Source of the DNA: JAJTCH01 sp040386195
GTDB lineage: Bacteria > Pseudomonadota > Alphaproteobacteria > Rickettsiales > UBA1997
NCBI GenBank assembly: GCA_040386195.1
Contig: JAZKFV010000012.1
Location: 1 to 64,000, forward strand
Length of the DNA stretch: 64,000 bases
Direction: 5' to 3'
Part shown: positions 35,842-44,464 of the stretch, piece by piece
How the letters are laid out: every line of letters begins with the position of its first letter
How positions within the stretch are numbered: position 1 is the first letter of the stretch
Translations under genes and position numbers: made by a program
Notes under the pieces: model-generated
Database searches by the model: none
Seen by the model: the letters and a program-made list of their open reading frames with translations, nothing else
Told to the model about the DNA's origin: nothing

Positions 35842-36588
35842 ATGACCACAAAATTAACTCGATACCTGTTTTTATTGCTGTTTTTATTTTCTCACCAAGC
35901 CTTTGCTGACGCTAGAAAAAGCACTTTTAGAAATAGCCAGAAACTTTCTCAATATCTGGCAATTGGCGGCAATTATTCCTCCGATCAGAATTCCAAAGAA
36001 TATAAAATTTCCGGCTCATATCAATATAACGGCAGCCGCTTTATCAATGAGTTAGATTTGCTTCACCACACCAGATATACCAGCTCCACAACTCATGCAT
36101 TAGAAAAAAACCGCGAGCTTTACGATGGTGAAATTTCAACAAAAATTTTAATCAGCAAAAGCAGCAATTATTTTAATTATTACAATCGCAGTAAATATGA
36201 TGAGTTTTCTGATTATTATTATGATATAACCAACGCAATTGGTTGGGGCAGAATGTTCTTTGGCGGCATATTAGAAGCCGATATGAATATTGGTTATGAT
36301 GAGATTAAAAATTTTGATTCACAAATTGTTTTAAACCCAAATTTAAAAGCAAATTTATGGCTGACTGATAAACTTAAATTAACCGTCAAAGCCTTTATAT
36401 TTCAAGTTCAAGATAGCTATTCTGAAGAGTTAAAAACTCGCCTTTCTTATAAAATGACTAATGATTTATCTTTAGAACTTTATCACAATTATGACAAAAA
36501 ACGTTTCTTCAATAAAACCGCCAAAACTCAAACTACTAAAACTGAAGTGAGCCGGGATTTGGTGGTGAGAATTCGCTATGATTTTTAA
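35842..36588 (+). CDS. DUF481 outer-membrane beta-barrel protein
   Basis: 248 aa. The signal peptide (about 1-24) ends HQAFA. The rest is a DUF481/YdiY-like barrel with alternating strands: EYKISGSYQYNGSRFINELD, then GWGRMFFGGILEADMNIGYD and a terminal VRIRYDF with final Phe. Cell-surface role unknown. It follows virB6 by 27 bp and may be cotranscribed. Confidence 0.8.
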   Translation: MTTKLTRYLFLLLFLFSHQAFADARKSTFRNSQKLSQYLAIGGNYSSDQNSKEYKISGSYQYNGSRFINELDLLHHTRYTSSTTHALEKNRELYDGEISTKILISKSSNYFNYYNRSKYDEFSDYYYDITNAIGWGRMFFGGILEADMNIGYDEIKNFDSQIVLNPNLKANLWLTDKLKLTVKAFIFQVQDSYSEELKTRLSYKMTNDLSLELYHNYDKKRFFNKTAKTQTTKTEVSRDLVVRIRYDF

Positions 36589-36589
36589 T

Positions 36590-37210
36590 TTATTTTTTGG
36601 AAATCAAACGCAAAGATTGGGTAATTAAAGTTTCCAAAGTGATATTTGGATTTTGAGTGAATTGTTCGTTGATGATTGGATAAATTTCAATACGTTTATA
36701 GCCTAAATTTTCTAAAGCAGAAATTGCATCAGCCAGAACCTTGCTATTGTTATCCGCCGCAGTTCTATCGCTTTTATTGCCCGCCACTACAAAATCTCCA
36801 GCAATTTTTTTAGCGCTATCTTTTAATTCCGAAACAATCCGCAAAGCCAGCTTTGGCCCAATTCCAGGAACTTTTGAAAACAAAACTTTATCGCCGGAAT
36901 TAAGCGCCAAAACAATATCGTTAATTGATAAAGTGCCTAAAATTTTCAAACCAACTTTGCTGCCCACGCCACTAACTTTACATAATTCATTAAACCAGGT
37001 TTTTTCTATTTCAGCGGCGAAGCCATAAAGATGAATGTGATCTTCGCGCACAACGGTTTCAATAAGCAAAACCATTTCTTGCCCTTTTTTTTCTTGCAAA
37101 GCATTAAGAGTTTTGGAAGAGGCATAAACATTGTAGCCAACGCCATTTACATCTAGAATTAATTTATCATCAAAAATAGAATCAATTTTGCCTTTGAGTT
37201 TGCCAATCAT
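36590..37210 (-). CDS. ruvA: Holliday junction branch-migration protein RuvA
   Basis: 206 aa from the ATG at 37210; a TTG six bases upstream is in frame but unnecessary. MIGKLKGKID is the classic RuvA start. The OB domain is about 1-64, the tandem helix-hairpin-helix region includes KVSGVGSKVGLKIL and KVPGIGPKLALRIV, and domain III at the C-terminus contacts RuvB. ruvB and ruvC are not in the window. Convergent with the DUF481 gene. Confidence 0.95.
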   Translation of the reverse strand: MIGKLKGKIDSIFDDKLILDVNGVGYNVYASSKTLNALQEKKGQEMVLLIETVVREDHIHLYGFAAEIEKTWFNELCKVSGVGSKVGLKILGTLSINDIVLALNSGDKVLFSKVPGIGPKLALRIVSELKDSAKKIAGDFVVAGNKSDRTAADNNSKVLADAISALENLGYKRIEIYPIINEQFTQNPNITLETLITQSLRLISKK

Positions 37211-37231
37211 AATCAATGTGTTTTGTTAAAA

Positions 37232-37897
37232 ATGAACAATATAAAGCCCAGAATTAAATTTGAAACCAGCAATCAGCCAGTTGATTATCAAGAAGCCGTG
37301 CGGTTTATGGAAAATTATGTTGCTGAGATTTCTGCCGGTGAAAAATCAGAATTAATTTGGCTAACTGCGCATCCACCAATTTATACTGCCGGCGTGAGCG
37401 CCCGAGCTGAAGATTTGCTCAGAAATGATATTCCGGTTTATCAAACCAATCGCGGCGGCAAACACACTTATCATGATGATGGAATGCGCATAATTTATGT
37501 GCTGCTTAATTTAAAAAATGTCTTCGCACCAAACCAGCCTGATGTTGCCAAGTTTGTTGAGATGCTGGAAAATTGGGTAATTGCAGTTTTGGCGCGGCTC
37601 AAAATCAAAGGTGAAATCAGAAAAAATCGAGTTGGAATTTGGGTGGAATGTGAGGATAAAAGCGAAAAAAAAATCGCCGCAATGGGAATTAAAATTAAAA
37701 AATGGATCAGCTATCACGGAATTGCCATCAATATCAACCCGAATTTAGAAGGCTTCCAAGGCATTGTGCCCTGCGGCTTGAAGGATTTTGGCGTGACTTC
37801 AATTGCGGATTTGGGAAAGAAAATTTCGTTTGAAGAGATTGACGAAATTATTAAGGAAGAGTTTTTTAAGATTTTTAAGAATTATCAGGAATTTTAA
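37232..37897 (+). CDS. lipB: octanoyl-[acyl-carrier-protein] transferase (LipB)
   Basis: 221 aa from the ATG at 37232. Transfers octanoate from ACP to lipoyl domains. RGGKHTYHDDGMRIIYVL near 73 contains the RGG motif; AAMGIKIKKWISYHGIAIN holds the catalytic Lys; GIVPCGL contains the catalytic Cys. Divergent from ruvA with a 21-bp gap. Its 3' end overlaps the convergent hepT gene by 23 bp. Confidence 0.95.
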   Translation: MNNIKPRIKFETSNQPVDYQEAVRFMENYVAEISAGEKSELIWLTAHPPIYTAGVSARAEDLLRNDIPVYQTNRGGKHTYHDDGMRIIYVLLNLKNVFAPNQPDVAKFVEMLENWVIAVLARLKIKGEIRKNRVGIWVECEDKSEKKIAAMGIKIKKWISYHGIAININPNLEGFQGIVPCGLKDFGVTSIADLGKKISFEEIDEIIKEEFFKIFKNYQEF

Positions 37898-38300
37898 TTT
37901 TTTTGATTATATCGGCAAATTCCAATAGGTCGTTCAAATTTTTATTAATTACCGATATAACAATTTCCAAATTAATTTCTTGATATTGATGAATTGCAAT
38001 GTTTCTAAAGCCAGTCATTTTCACTAATTTTCTATATAAATCATAATCAATTAACCCGTTTTCAGCCAGCATTTTAAAGCCATCGGCAGAGTTGTTGGGA
38101 ATGCCAAAATTATTTATTCTGACCAAATGATTAGCCAAATCAATTGCTTGTTCACAAGCTCTTAAAATATTTAAAATTGCTGAATCTTGGGCTGAAAAAT
38201 TTTTAGAAAAACTGGCTTGATTATTTTGATATTCTTCTTTGGCTCTTTTGGAGCATTTTTGAATGCTAAAAATTTTATTCACAATGATGTCATCAACCAT
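37875..38300 (-). CDS. hepT: HepT-like HEPN RNase toxin
   Basis: 141 aa from the ATG at 38300, which overlaps the mntA stop by 8 bp. The HEPN signature RNIAIHQY (R99, H104, Y106; RX4HXY) is intact. In the characterised HepT-MntA systems this domain is an RNase and its Tyr is AMPylated by MntA. Small helical protein, helices from AILNILRACEQAIDLANHLV onward. Paired with the nucleotidyltransferase upstream in the usual toxin-antitoxin arrangement. Confidence 0.9.
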   Translation of the reverse strand: MVDDIIVNKIFSIQKCSKRAKEEYQNNQASFSKNFSAQDSAILNILRACEQAIDLANHLVRINNFGIPNNSADGFKMLAENGLIDYDLYRKLVKMTGFRNIAIHQYQEINLEIVISVINKNLNDLLEFADIIKKIKIPDNS

Positions 38301-38688
38301 AAAATTTCTCCAAAATTTCTTTTCTTTCAAAATTAAGTCGCTGATAAAAAGATATCGTCAACATTTCAAACTCATTTTTGCTGTGCAAATTGGCGCAGAA
38401 AATTACTTTACCTTTACTAATAATTTCTTTTTGTAAAACCGTAGAAGCTGCTCTTAGATTGATTAAATCCACTTCTTTTTTTAGCAATAACATTAAATCG
38501 GAATGTAAATCGGTCAGATATAAATTGCCGATTTCTTTTGCTTGCATTACCGGCAACAAAATTGCGATATCAACATCGCTATTTTTATTTTCCTGATTCA
38601 AAGCCGCTGATCCAAAAACATAAATTGCTTCAACATTTGGTATATATTGCAAAATAATGTTGATGATTTTTTGAGTTTCTAATTGCAT
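38293..38688 (-). CDS. mntA: MntA-like nucleotidyltransferase antitoxin
   Basis: 131 aa. The minimal nucleotidyltransferase motif VFGSAALNQENKNSDVDIA has G26-S27 and the metal-binding D38/D40 in the GSX10DXD layout; a third acidic residue (VDLINL) lies near 78. Family members AMPylate HepT to neutralise it. It is placed directly before hepT, and its ATG is contiguous with the rnd stop, so it is translated in the hisB-nagZ-rnd run. Confidence 0.9.
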   Translation of the reverse strand: MQLETQKIINIILQYIPNVEAIYVFGSAALNQENKNSDVDIAILLPVMQAKEIGNLYLTDLHSDLMLLLKKEVDLINLRAASTVLQKEIISKGKVIFCANLHSKNEFEMLTISFYQRLNFERKEILEKFYG

Positions 38689-39297
38689 TTAATGAGAAAA
38701 AATATCGCCTTCAAATCCAGATAAATCAAGGGTTGATCTGGTTTGTAAAAATTGGAAACATTGATTGGCAACGGCAAATCTTCCTTCTCTTTTTAACATT
38801 TCATCTAATTTTTCTTTCAAACGATGCAAATATAAAACGTCAGAAGCGGCGTATTTTATTTGTTCTTCGGAAATATTTTCATTTCCCCAATCACTAGATT
38901 GCTGATCTTTGGAAAGTTCAACCCCAATTAATTCTTTGCAAATAGCTTTTAAACCGTGAGCGTCGGAATAGGTTCGCACTAGTTTGGAAGCGATTTTGGT
39001 GCAATAAATATTTTGAATTTCTACGCCTAAATGTGATTTTAAAACTGCCAAATCAAAACGAGCGAAGTGAAATATTTTTAGAACTTTTGGATCGGATAAT
39101 AATTTTTTAAGATTTGGTGCGTTGTAATTATTTTTATCAAATCTAACTAAATGAACATCACCATCACCGCTAGAAATTTGAATGACGCAAAGCCGATCGC
39201 GTTTTAAATTAAGACCGGTGGTTTCAGTGTCGATGGCGATTGAATCGCCAAGATTTAAGTTGGAAGGAAGATCGTTTTGATATAGAAAATTGGTCAT
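38689..39297 (-). CDS. rnd: ribonuclease D-like 3'-5' exonuclease (short form)
   Basis: 202 aa, only the DnaQ-like exonuclease domain without HRDC domains, as in several alphaproteobacteria. Catalytic acids lie in IDTETTGLN (motif I), FHFARFDLAVL (motif II) and YAASDVLYLHRL (motif III). Role in tRNA 3' processing is inferred. Its ATG follows the nagZ stop with no gap. Confidence 0.92.
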   Translation of the reverse strand: MTNFLYQNDLPSNLNLGDSIAIDTETTGLNLKRDRLCVIQISSGDGDVHLVRFDKNNYNAPNLKKLLSDPKVLKIFHFARFDLAVLKSHLGVEIQNIYCTKIASKLVRTYSDAHGLKAICKELIGVELSKDQQSSDWGNENISEEQIKYAASDVLYLHRLKEKLDEMLKREGRFAVANQCFQFLQTRSTLDLSGFEGDIFSH

Positions 39298-40257
39298 TTA
39301 GTTGCTTAATTTTTTTAATAAATGATTGCCAAAATTTGGCAAAACTGAATCGATCATCACCATTTCTTCCATCTGCCCATTGCAATGCAAAATTAAATCA
39401 CAACCAGCTTTCAAAGCCGCTTGGGATCTGCTGCCAACATCGCCTTTGAGGGCTTTCATTGAAATGTCATCAGTCATTAAAATATTTTTAAAACCAATTT
39501 GATTGTGGATAAAATCGATAGCTTTTTTAGAAATTGTTGCCGGCAATTTATCGTCAATTGCGGTGTAAAGAATATGGGCAGTCATTGCCAGCTTTTGGTC
39601 TTTTAATTCAGCGAATGGTAAAAAGTCAGTTTCCTCCAACTCTGCAAGTGAAGCATCAACAATTGGCAATTCCAAATGACTATCCGCAAGACCACGACCG
39701 TGGCCGGGAATGTGTTTGATTACCGGATAAATTTTGTGATCCAAACAAGCATTACAAACTTGTTTTGCTAAATCAATTACTTGTTTAGCAGAACTTCCCA
39801 AAGCACGATCGCCGATAATTTGGTGAGTTTTTGGTGTTAAAATATCAAGAAGCGGAACACAATTAACATTAATTCCCAGTTCAATTAAATCACGGGAAAT
39901 TTGGCTATAATTTTCATAACATTCTTTTTTAGCATGATCTTTATTTTGCAAATATAAATCGGCGAATTTTTTTGCTGGCGGATAATCGTTCCAATCATTG
40001 CCTTTCAAGCGTTGAACTCTACCGCCTTCTTGGTCAATCAAAATTAAAACTTCACTTCCCATCAATTCTTTTAAAGAAGCAACCAAAGCTTTCACTTGCT
40101 CTTTATCGCGAATATTTCTTTTGAATAAAATAAAACCTACACATCCAGAATTTTCAAAAAAATATTTTTCTTCGTCAGTTAAATATAAGCCAGAACAGCC
40201 ATAAATAACTGGTTTGTTGATTTTTTTATTTTGAGAAATTTTGTGGAAAAGGTTCAT
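39298..40257 (-). CDS. nagZ: beta-N-acetylhexosaminidase (NagZ)
   Basis: 319 aa GH3 enzyme of peptidoglycan recycling, removing GlcNAc from muropeptides. Motifs: CVGFILFKRNI, IDQEGGRVQRL, the catalytic-loop KHIPGHGRGLADSHLELP and the nucleophile in LMTDDISMKAL. Cytoplasmic, no signal peptide. In a compact run between hisB and rnd. Confidence 0.95.
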   Translation of the reverse strand: MNLFHKISQNKKINKPVIYGCSGLYLTDEEKYFFENSGCVGFILFKRNIRDKEQVKALVASLKELMGSEVLILIDQEGGRVQRLKGNDWNDYPPAKKFADLYLQNKDHAKKECYENYSQISRDLIELGINVNCVPLLDILTPKTHQIIGDRALGSSAKQVIDLAKQVCNACLDHKIYPVIKHIPGHGRGLADSHLELPIVDASLAELEETDFLPFAELKDQKLAMTAHILYTAIDDKLPATISKKAIDFIHNQIGFKNILMTDDISMKALKGDVGSRSQAALKAGCDLILHCNGQMEEMVMIDSVLPNFGNHLLKKLSN

Positions 40258-40259
40258 TT

Positions 40260-40847
40260 TTATAAAACTCCCTTAGTTGAAATTACTTGTCCGCTTTGTC
40301 TTTCGTCAATTGTAGTTGCAATGCGAAGTGCTTTGGCAAGACCTTTAAAACAAGATTCAACAATATGATGGTTGTTGATTCCGTAGAAATTTTCAACATG
40401 CAAATTGCATCCAATTGCGGCGGCGAAAGCTAAAAACCATTCGCGGAATAATTCAGTGTCCATTTCACCAACTTTGTCGCGTTTGAATTCAACTTTCCAA
40501 ACTGGATAAATTCTGCCGGATAAATCAATAACTACGCGAGTTAAGGTTTCGTCCATTGGAATATAGAAAAATCCATAGCGGTTAATGCCTTTTTTATCAC
40601 CCAAAGCCTGTTTAAAAGCCTCGCCAAGCGCGATGGCGGAATCTTCAGTGGTGTGATGAAAATCAATATGCAAATCGCCATCAACTTTTAACTCGATGTC
40701 AATCAAGCTATGTTTAGAAAGCTGTTCAATCATATGATCCAAAAAGCCAATGCCGGTTTTGACATCGTATTTTCCAGTTCCGTCCAAATTAACTTTAGCG
40801 AAAACTTTGGTTTCTTTAGTGTCTCTTTGAATTTGTGCGGTTCTCAT
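40260..40847 (-). CDS. hisB: imidazoleglycerol-phosphate dehydratase (HisB)
   Basis: 195 aa, monofunctional form. Catalyses the sixth step of histidine synthesis using Mn2+. Metal-binding His/Glu motifs are visible: GFLDHMIEQLSKHS, DFHHTTEDSAIALGEAF and NNHHIVESCFK. Other his genes are not in the window; placement with nagZ/rnd is unusual for a his gene. Confidence 0.96.
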   Translation of the reverse strand: MRTAQIQRDTKETKVFAKVNLDGTGKYDVKTGIGFLDHMIEQLSKHSLIDIELKVDGDLHIDFHHTTEDSAIALGEAFKQALGDKKGINRYGFFYIPMDETLTRVVIDLSGRIYPVWKVEFKRDKVGEMDTELFREWFLAFAAAIGCNLHVENFYGINNHHIVESCFKGLAKALRIATTIDERQSGQVISTKGVL

Positions 40848-40897
40848 TTTTACTATTTTATTTAGTGATTAAAAAGATTTAGGACAGGTTCTTAACA

Positions 40898-42403
40898 TTA
40901 TCTTTGAATGTTGTGATTTTCAACCATAGAACGAGAATCCGCAACTACAGTTTTTGGTTTTGGTTTTAGAAAATCAATTCTGCTTGCAACATATTCAAGT
41001 GCATCTTGATATTTTTCTTGCTCAGGTGAATTGCCAACAATTGATTTAAAACCTTTTCTAAATGATTCACTATCCAAAGTGAATTTATTAGAGCAAATGA
41101 TTGAGTCAACCATTTTTAAATGAACGCTTTTTAATGGCTCTTTTTCATCATTAAAATCAAGCACAAATTTGTCGAGGATATTGTATAACATTTCTTTACC
41201 CTCAAATAAAATTATATGGGGAAGGTGTGGATTGGAATTATTTAATAGTAAAAAATCAAATAATTCTAAATTACCTTTTTGATAAGCCATCCATAACATA
41301 TTAAAACCTTCAGAATTCCTAATATCAACACCTAAACCGCCTTCCATCATTTTTTCAATTCCATCTATTTTTCCTTCGTCGCATAGTTTAAATAAAACAT
41401 TCACCATTGCTTTGAGATAATACATTTGACTATCAGAATCTAATAATGCTCTGAGTGGATCTTTATTCTCATTTTCATAATAGATTGAAATTACTCGGCT
41501 GTTGTGATTGGACAAATGAAGCAAAAAATTATATCGCAAATATTGTTGTAGATCGATAGTTTTGGAATATTCAGTGAAATGCTCAAGCTCTGTTCGCATT
41601 TCTCTTTGATCTGCAAAATTGTAATTTTTATAAAACTCAGCAAAATTTTTAACTTGCGATATTACGTGTTGGCGACATTTTTCATGGTTTAAATCTTGTG
41701 GAGATTTTGGCGCAAATAATTGATGTTCAAAAACTTCTGGCGCAGTTTTTCCTGATATTAAAACTTTAAATGGCATTGGCATTCTTAAGCAAAAAGCAAT
41801 ATGCTCAAAATCAGAAAAATTCTTACCTTCAATGATATGTCTGATAAAAATTTCCATCATATCGGTAGTGCTGTCATTTTCATCTCCACACAAAACCACA
41901 TCAGTATTTTTATTTAAAACCGCGTGATATTGCTGCACTAAATCTGGATTAATAGTATTAGTTTGTGATGCAACCCCAACCCCATAGCCAATTTTGCACG
42001 CCACAATAAAAAAGCGCATTTTTACTTTTTGCAATTCTTCATCTTGGTTTAAATAAGCAATAAAACCAGGAGGATAAAATTGTGAACCAATCGTTACAGC
42101 TCCATAATGTCCATGACCAACAAGAATTATCCTAAAATTTTCATCGGGTTTTTGTTGTAGTTGTGATTTCATTTCTTCACGAACAGCATTCAAAACATTT
42201 AAGGTTTCGGCTTTTTGGTCCAAAGCTTTGCCAGAAACCATAAAAGATTTTGCGCGTAAATCAGGAATAATATTAATGCCCTGCCCAAAAACAGAAATAG
42301 TGGAAGAATTGCGAGAAAAAAATGACTGTCGAGGAGCAGAAGATGAGAGCCGCGCAGCGGGGCGGGAAAGATTGGAAGCAAGAGAAGTAAATGCTGTTCT
42401 CAT
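40898..42403 (-). CDS. ankyrin-like protein with mitochondrial-presequence-like N-terminus and possible cysteine-protease dyad
   Basis: 501 aa from the ATG at 42403. Residues 1-47 contain no Asp or Glu but five Arg (2, 14, 18, 25, 31) and many Ser/Ala, like a mitochondrial targeting peptide. Residues about 88-145 have ILVGHGHYG (H97/H99) and, after a hydrophobic strand, FFIVACKIG (C136), the His-then-Cys layout of caspase/C80-like folds. Residues 320-400 contain ankyrin-like units (GLGVDIRNSEGFNMLWMAYQ). The C-terminus has DSRS. No family recognised; a translocated effector is my inference. Confidence 0.7.
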   Translation of the reverse strand: MRTAFTSLASNLSRPAARLSSSAPRQSFFSRNSSTISVFGQGINIIPDLRAKSFMVSGKALDQKAETLNVLNAVREEMKSQLQQKPDENFRIILVGHGHYGAVTIGSQFYPPGFIAYLNQDEELQKVKMRFFIVACKIGYGVGVASQTNTINPDLVQQYHAVLNKNTDVVLCGDENDSTTDMMEIFIRHIIEGKNFSDFEHIAFCLRMPMPFKVLISGKTAPEVFEHQLFAPKSPQDLNHEKCRQHVISQVKNFAEFYKNYNFADQREMRTELEHFTEYSKTIDLQQYLRYNFLLHLSNHNSRVISIYYENENKDPLRALLDSDSQMYYLKAMVNVLFKLCDEGKIDGIEKMMEGGLGVDIRNSEGFNMLWMAYQKGNLELFDFLLLNNSNPHLPHIILFEGKEMLYNILDKFVLDFNDEKEPLKSVHLKMVDSIICSNKFTLDSESFRKGFKSIVGNSPEQEKYQDALEYVASRIDFLKPKPKTVVADSRSMVENHNIQR

Positions 42404-42447
42404 CAATTATTAATTTTGAATAAATTTAATTTTGTAGTGTTTGCTTA

Positions 42448-42487
42448 AGAGCCTGTTTAGAATTTTTTTTAATAAAAAACAGGCGCT
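42448..42487. repeat. short hairpin with AGAGCCTGT-type ends
   Basis: AGAGCCTGTTT and AAACAGGCGCT flank an A/T core. A shortened relative of the 31814-31974 element, downstream of the sod gene, where it can act as its terminator on the minus strand. Confidence 0.6.
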
Positions 42488-42505
42488 AAAGCAAAGAACT
42501 TGGTC

Positions 42506-43243
42506 TTAATTTTTCAAGTTTTGTGCGGCAAAATCCCAGTTCACCAAATGATTCAAGAAAGTTTCAATATAAGTTGGGCGAGCATTTTGGAAATCTAGAT
42601 AATATGCATGTTCCCAAACATCCATAGTTAAAAGTGGAGTTGCAGAAGTTGTAAGTGGGGTTTCGGCATTGCCAGTTTTGGTAATTTTTAATTTGCCATT
42701 TTCCAAAACCAACCAAGCCCAACCAGAACCAAATTGTGTGGCTCCAGCGTTTTTAAATTCAGTAACAAAATTTTCATAAGAACCAAAATCAGCTTCAATT
42801 TTTGCAAGCATTTCACCAGCTGGTTTGCCGCCGCCATTTGTTTTCATTGAATGCCAATAAAAAGTGTGATTCCAAACTTGCGCTGCGTTATTGAAGATTC
42901 CAGCTTTGGTTTTATCAGCAGCAGAAATTTTGATAATTTCTTCCAAAGACTTTCCAGCTAGATCAGTGTCTTTCACTAAATTATTGAGATTAGTCACATA
43001 GGCCTGATGATGTTTTCCATAGTGAAAATTTAAAGTATTTTCAGAAATATGTGGCGCCAATGCATTTCTTGCATAAGGCAAAGCGGGAAGTTCGAAAGTC
43101 ATATTTGCTCCTTTGATTGGTTGATTGAAATTAATTTTGTAATTAAAAAGATTATTGTTTTTGCAGGCTGATAGAAGACCGGCAAGGCTCAAAACTGTTG
43201 CTGAAATTGTAGTTTTAATAAATGTTCTTTTGGAAATGTTCAT
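42506..43243 (-). CDS. sodB: Fe/Mn superoxide dismutase with optional exported leader
   Basis: 245 aa from the ATG at 43243, or 198 aa from an internal ATG at 43102. The catalytic part has FHYGKHHQAYVTNLN, NNAAQVWNHTFYW, GSGWAWLV and the metal ligands in MDVWEHAYYLDF; the sequence is closest to Fe-SOD. The extra N-terminus, MNISKRTFIKTTISATVLSL then LLSAC, looks like a Tat/lipoprotein signal (SKRTFIK, lipobox Cys). The internal ATG has a perfect AAAGGAG five bases upstream and gives the normal SodB length. Two products, periplasmic and cytoplasmic, are possible. Confidence 0.92.
   Translation of the reverse strand: MNISKRTFIKTTISATVLSLAGLLSACKNNNLFNYKINFNQPIKGANMTFELPALPYARNALAPHISENTLNFHYGKHHQAYVTNLNNLVKDTDLAGKSLEEIIKISAADKTKAGIFNNAAQVWNHTFYWHSMKTNGGGKPAGEMLAKIEADFGSYENFVTEFKNAGATQFGSGWAWLVLENGKLKITKTGNAETPLTTSATPLLTMDVWEHAYYLDFQNARPTYIETFLNHLVNWDFAAQNLKN
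43108..43114 (-). promoter_or_regulatory. internal Shine-Dalgarno of sodB
   Basis: AAAGGAG on the minus strand, five bases before the ATG at 43102 and lying inside the coding sequence of the longer form. It favours the short cytoplasmic SodB as at least one product. Confidence 0.75.
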
Positions 43244-43299
43244 AACTCGAAATATAAGTTTAGCTTTGTTGTAAGTCAATTATTGATTGCCACCAAACC

Positions 43300-44367
43300 T
43301 CATTTAATAATTGTCTCAATAAATTCTAACAAATTTTTTTCCATAATTTCATAGCTGAATTTTTCTCTTAATTCCTGGTGGGCGTTTTGTGTCATTATTG
43401 GAAAATTTTCTTTTTCTAAATAAGATTTTTTCATTGCTAAAAATAAGGATTCTATGTTGGTTGGTTCAAATAAATAACCATTGTAACCATCAATAATAAT
43501 TTCTTGTGGACCAAAAGAATTACAAGAAATTACAGGTGTTTGATAGTTAAAAGCTTCAAGAATTGTCATTCCAAATGGCTCGTTTAAAGCTGGTTGTAAA
43601 AAAACATCAATTTGATTAAAAAATTCAGCCTGATTTTTTATCCAGCCGATAAATTTAACATTATTTTGTAAATTATGTTCTTGAACTAATTTTTCTAAAG
43701 CAAATTTTTCTTGTCCTTCGCCAGCAACAATTAATAGTGAATTTTTTTCAACTTCATCATTAAATTTTTTAAACATCGTAATTGCTGCTCCAATATTCTT
43801 TTCTTTAGATAAGCGCGACAAAATTCCAAAAACAAAATTATCTTTGGATTGATTGTTTTTGGTAAATGAAGAAATTTTATAGCCGTTATAAATGGTTTTA
43901 ATTATACCTTTAAAGTTGCTGCTGATTATTTTTCTTTCAATATGCTTTGCAACACAAATTATATAATCAAAACCCAATATTCTTTTAATATTTCCACCAT
44001 GATTTATTGCTAAAGTTTGATAAGTTTTTTTACTAAATTTTTGACACAAATTAACTGTTGCGGAAGTTCGACCATTGTGAGTAATTATCAACTCCGGCTT
44101 ATATTTTTTTATTAAACACCATAATTTGAGCGCAGCAAAAATATCAAAATGACCCCTTATATTAAGAAATTTTATCTGAATATTTTGCTGTTGGAGAATT
44201 TTTAAATGACAAAATTTTTGAGGTACAATGCAAATCAAATTAATATCTTGCACTTTTTTCTGATGATCAAGAATTTTGCTATATTCCAAAAAAATATTTT
44301 CCATACCTCCACCAACCCCATCACTTTGAATTATGTTAAATATCGTTTTGATCTTTATGTCGTTCAT
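43300..44367 (-). CDS. glycosyltransferase family 4 (GT-B fold)
   Basis: 355 aa. The C-terminal donor-binding half carries GILSRLSKEKNIGAAI, LLIVAGEGQEKFALEKL, FIGWIKNQAEFF and the EX7E motif NEPFGMTILEAFNYQTPVI. The N-terminal half has DGVGGGMENIFLEY, typical of GT4 enzymes. Acceptor unknown; probably a surface polysaccharide or LPS step. It stands alone, divergent from virB10. Confidence 0.92.
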   Translation of the reverse strand: MNDIKIKTIFNIIQSDGVGGGMENIFLEYSKILDHQKKVQDINLICIVPQKFCHLKILQQQNIQIKFLNIRGHFDIFAALKLWCLIKKYKPELIITHNGRTSATVNLCQKFSKKTYQTLAINHGGNIKRILGFDYIICVAKHIERKIISSNFKGIIKTIYNGYKISSFTKNNQSKDNFVFGILSRLSKEKNIGAAITMFKKFNDEVEKNSLLIVAGEGQEKFALEKLVQEHNLQNNVKFIGWIKNQAEFFNQIDVFLQPALNEPFGMTILEAFNYQTPVISCNSFGPQEIIIDGYNGYLFEPTNIESLFLAMKKSYLEKENFPIMTQNAHQELREKFSYEIMEKNLLEFIETIIK

Positions 44368-44464
44368 AGCGTAATTAGTTTAATTGATTGATTTATTATT
44401 GAGTTTTTATTATTAACTATGCGGTTCTCATTAAAATGATTGAGACAAATTCTAACTTTTTATC

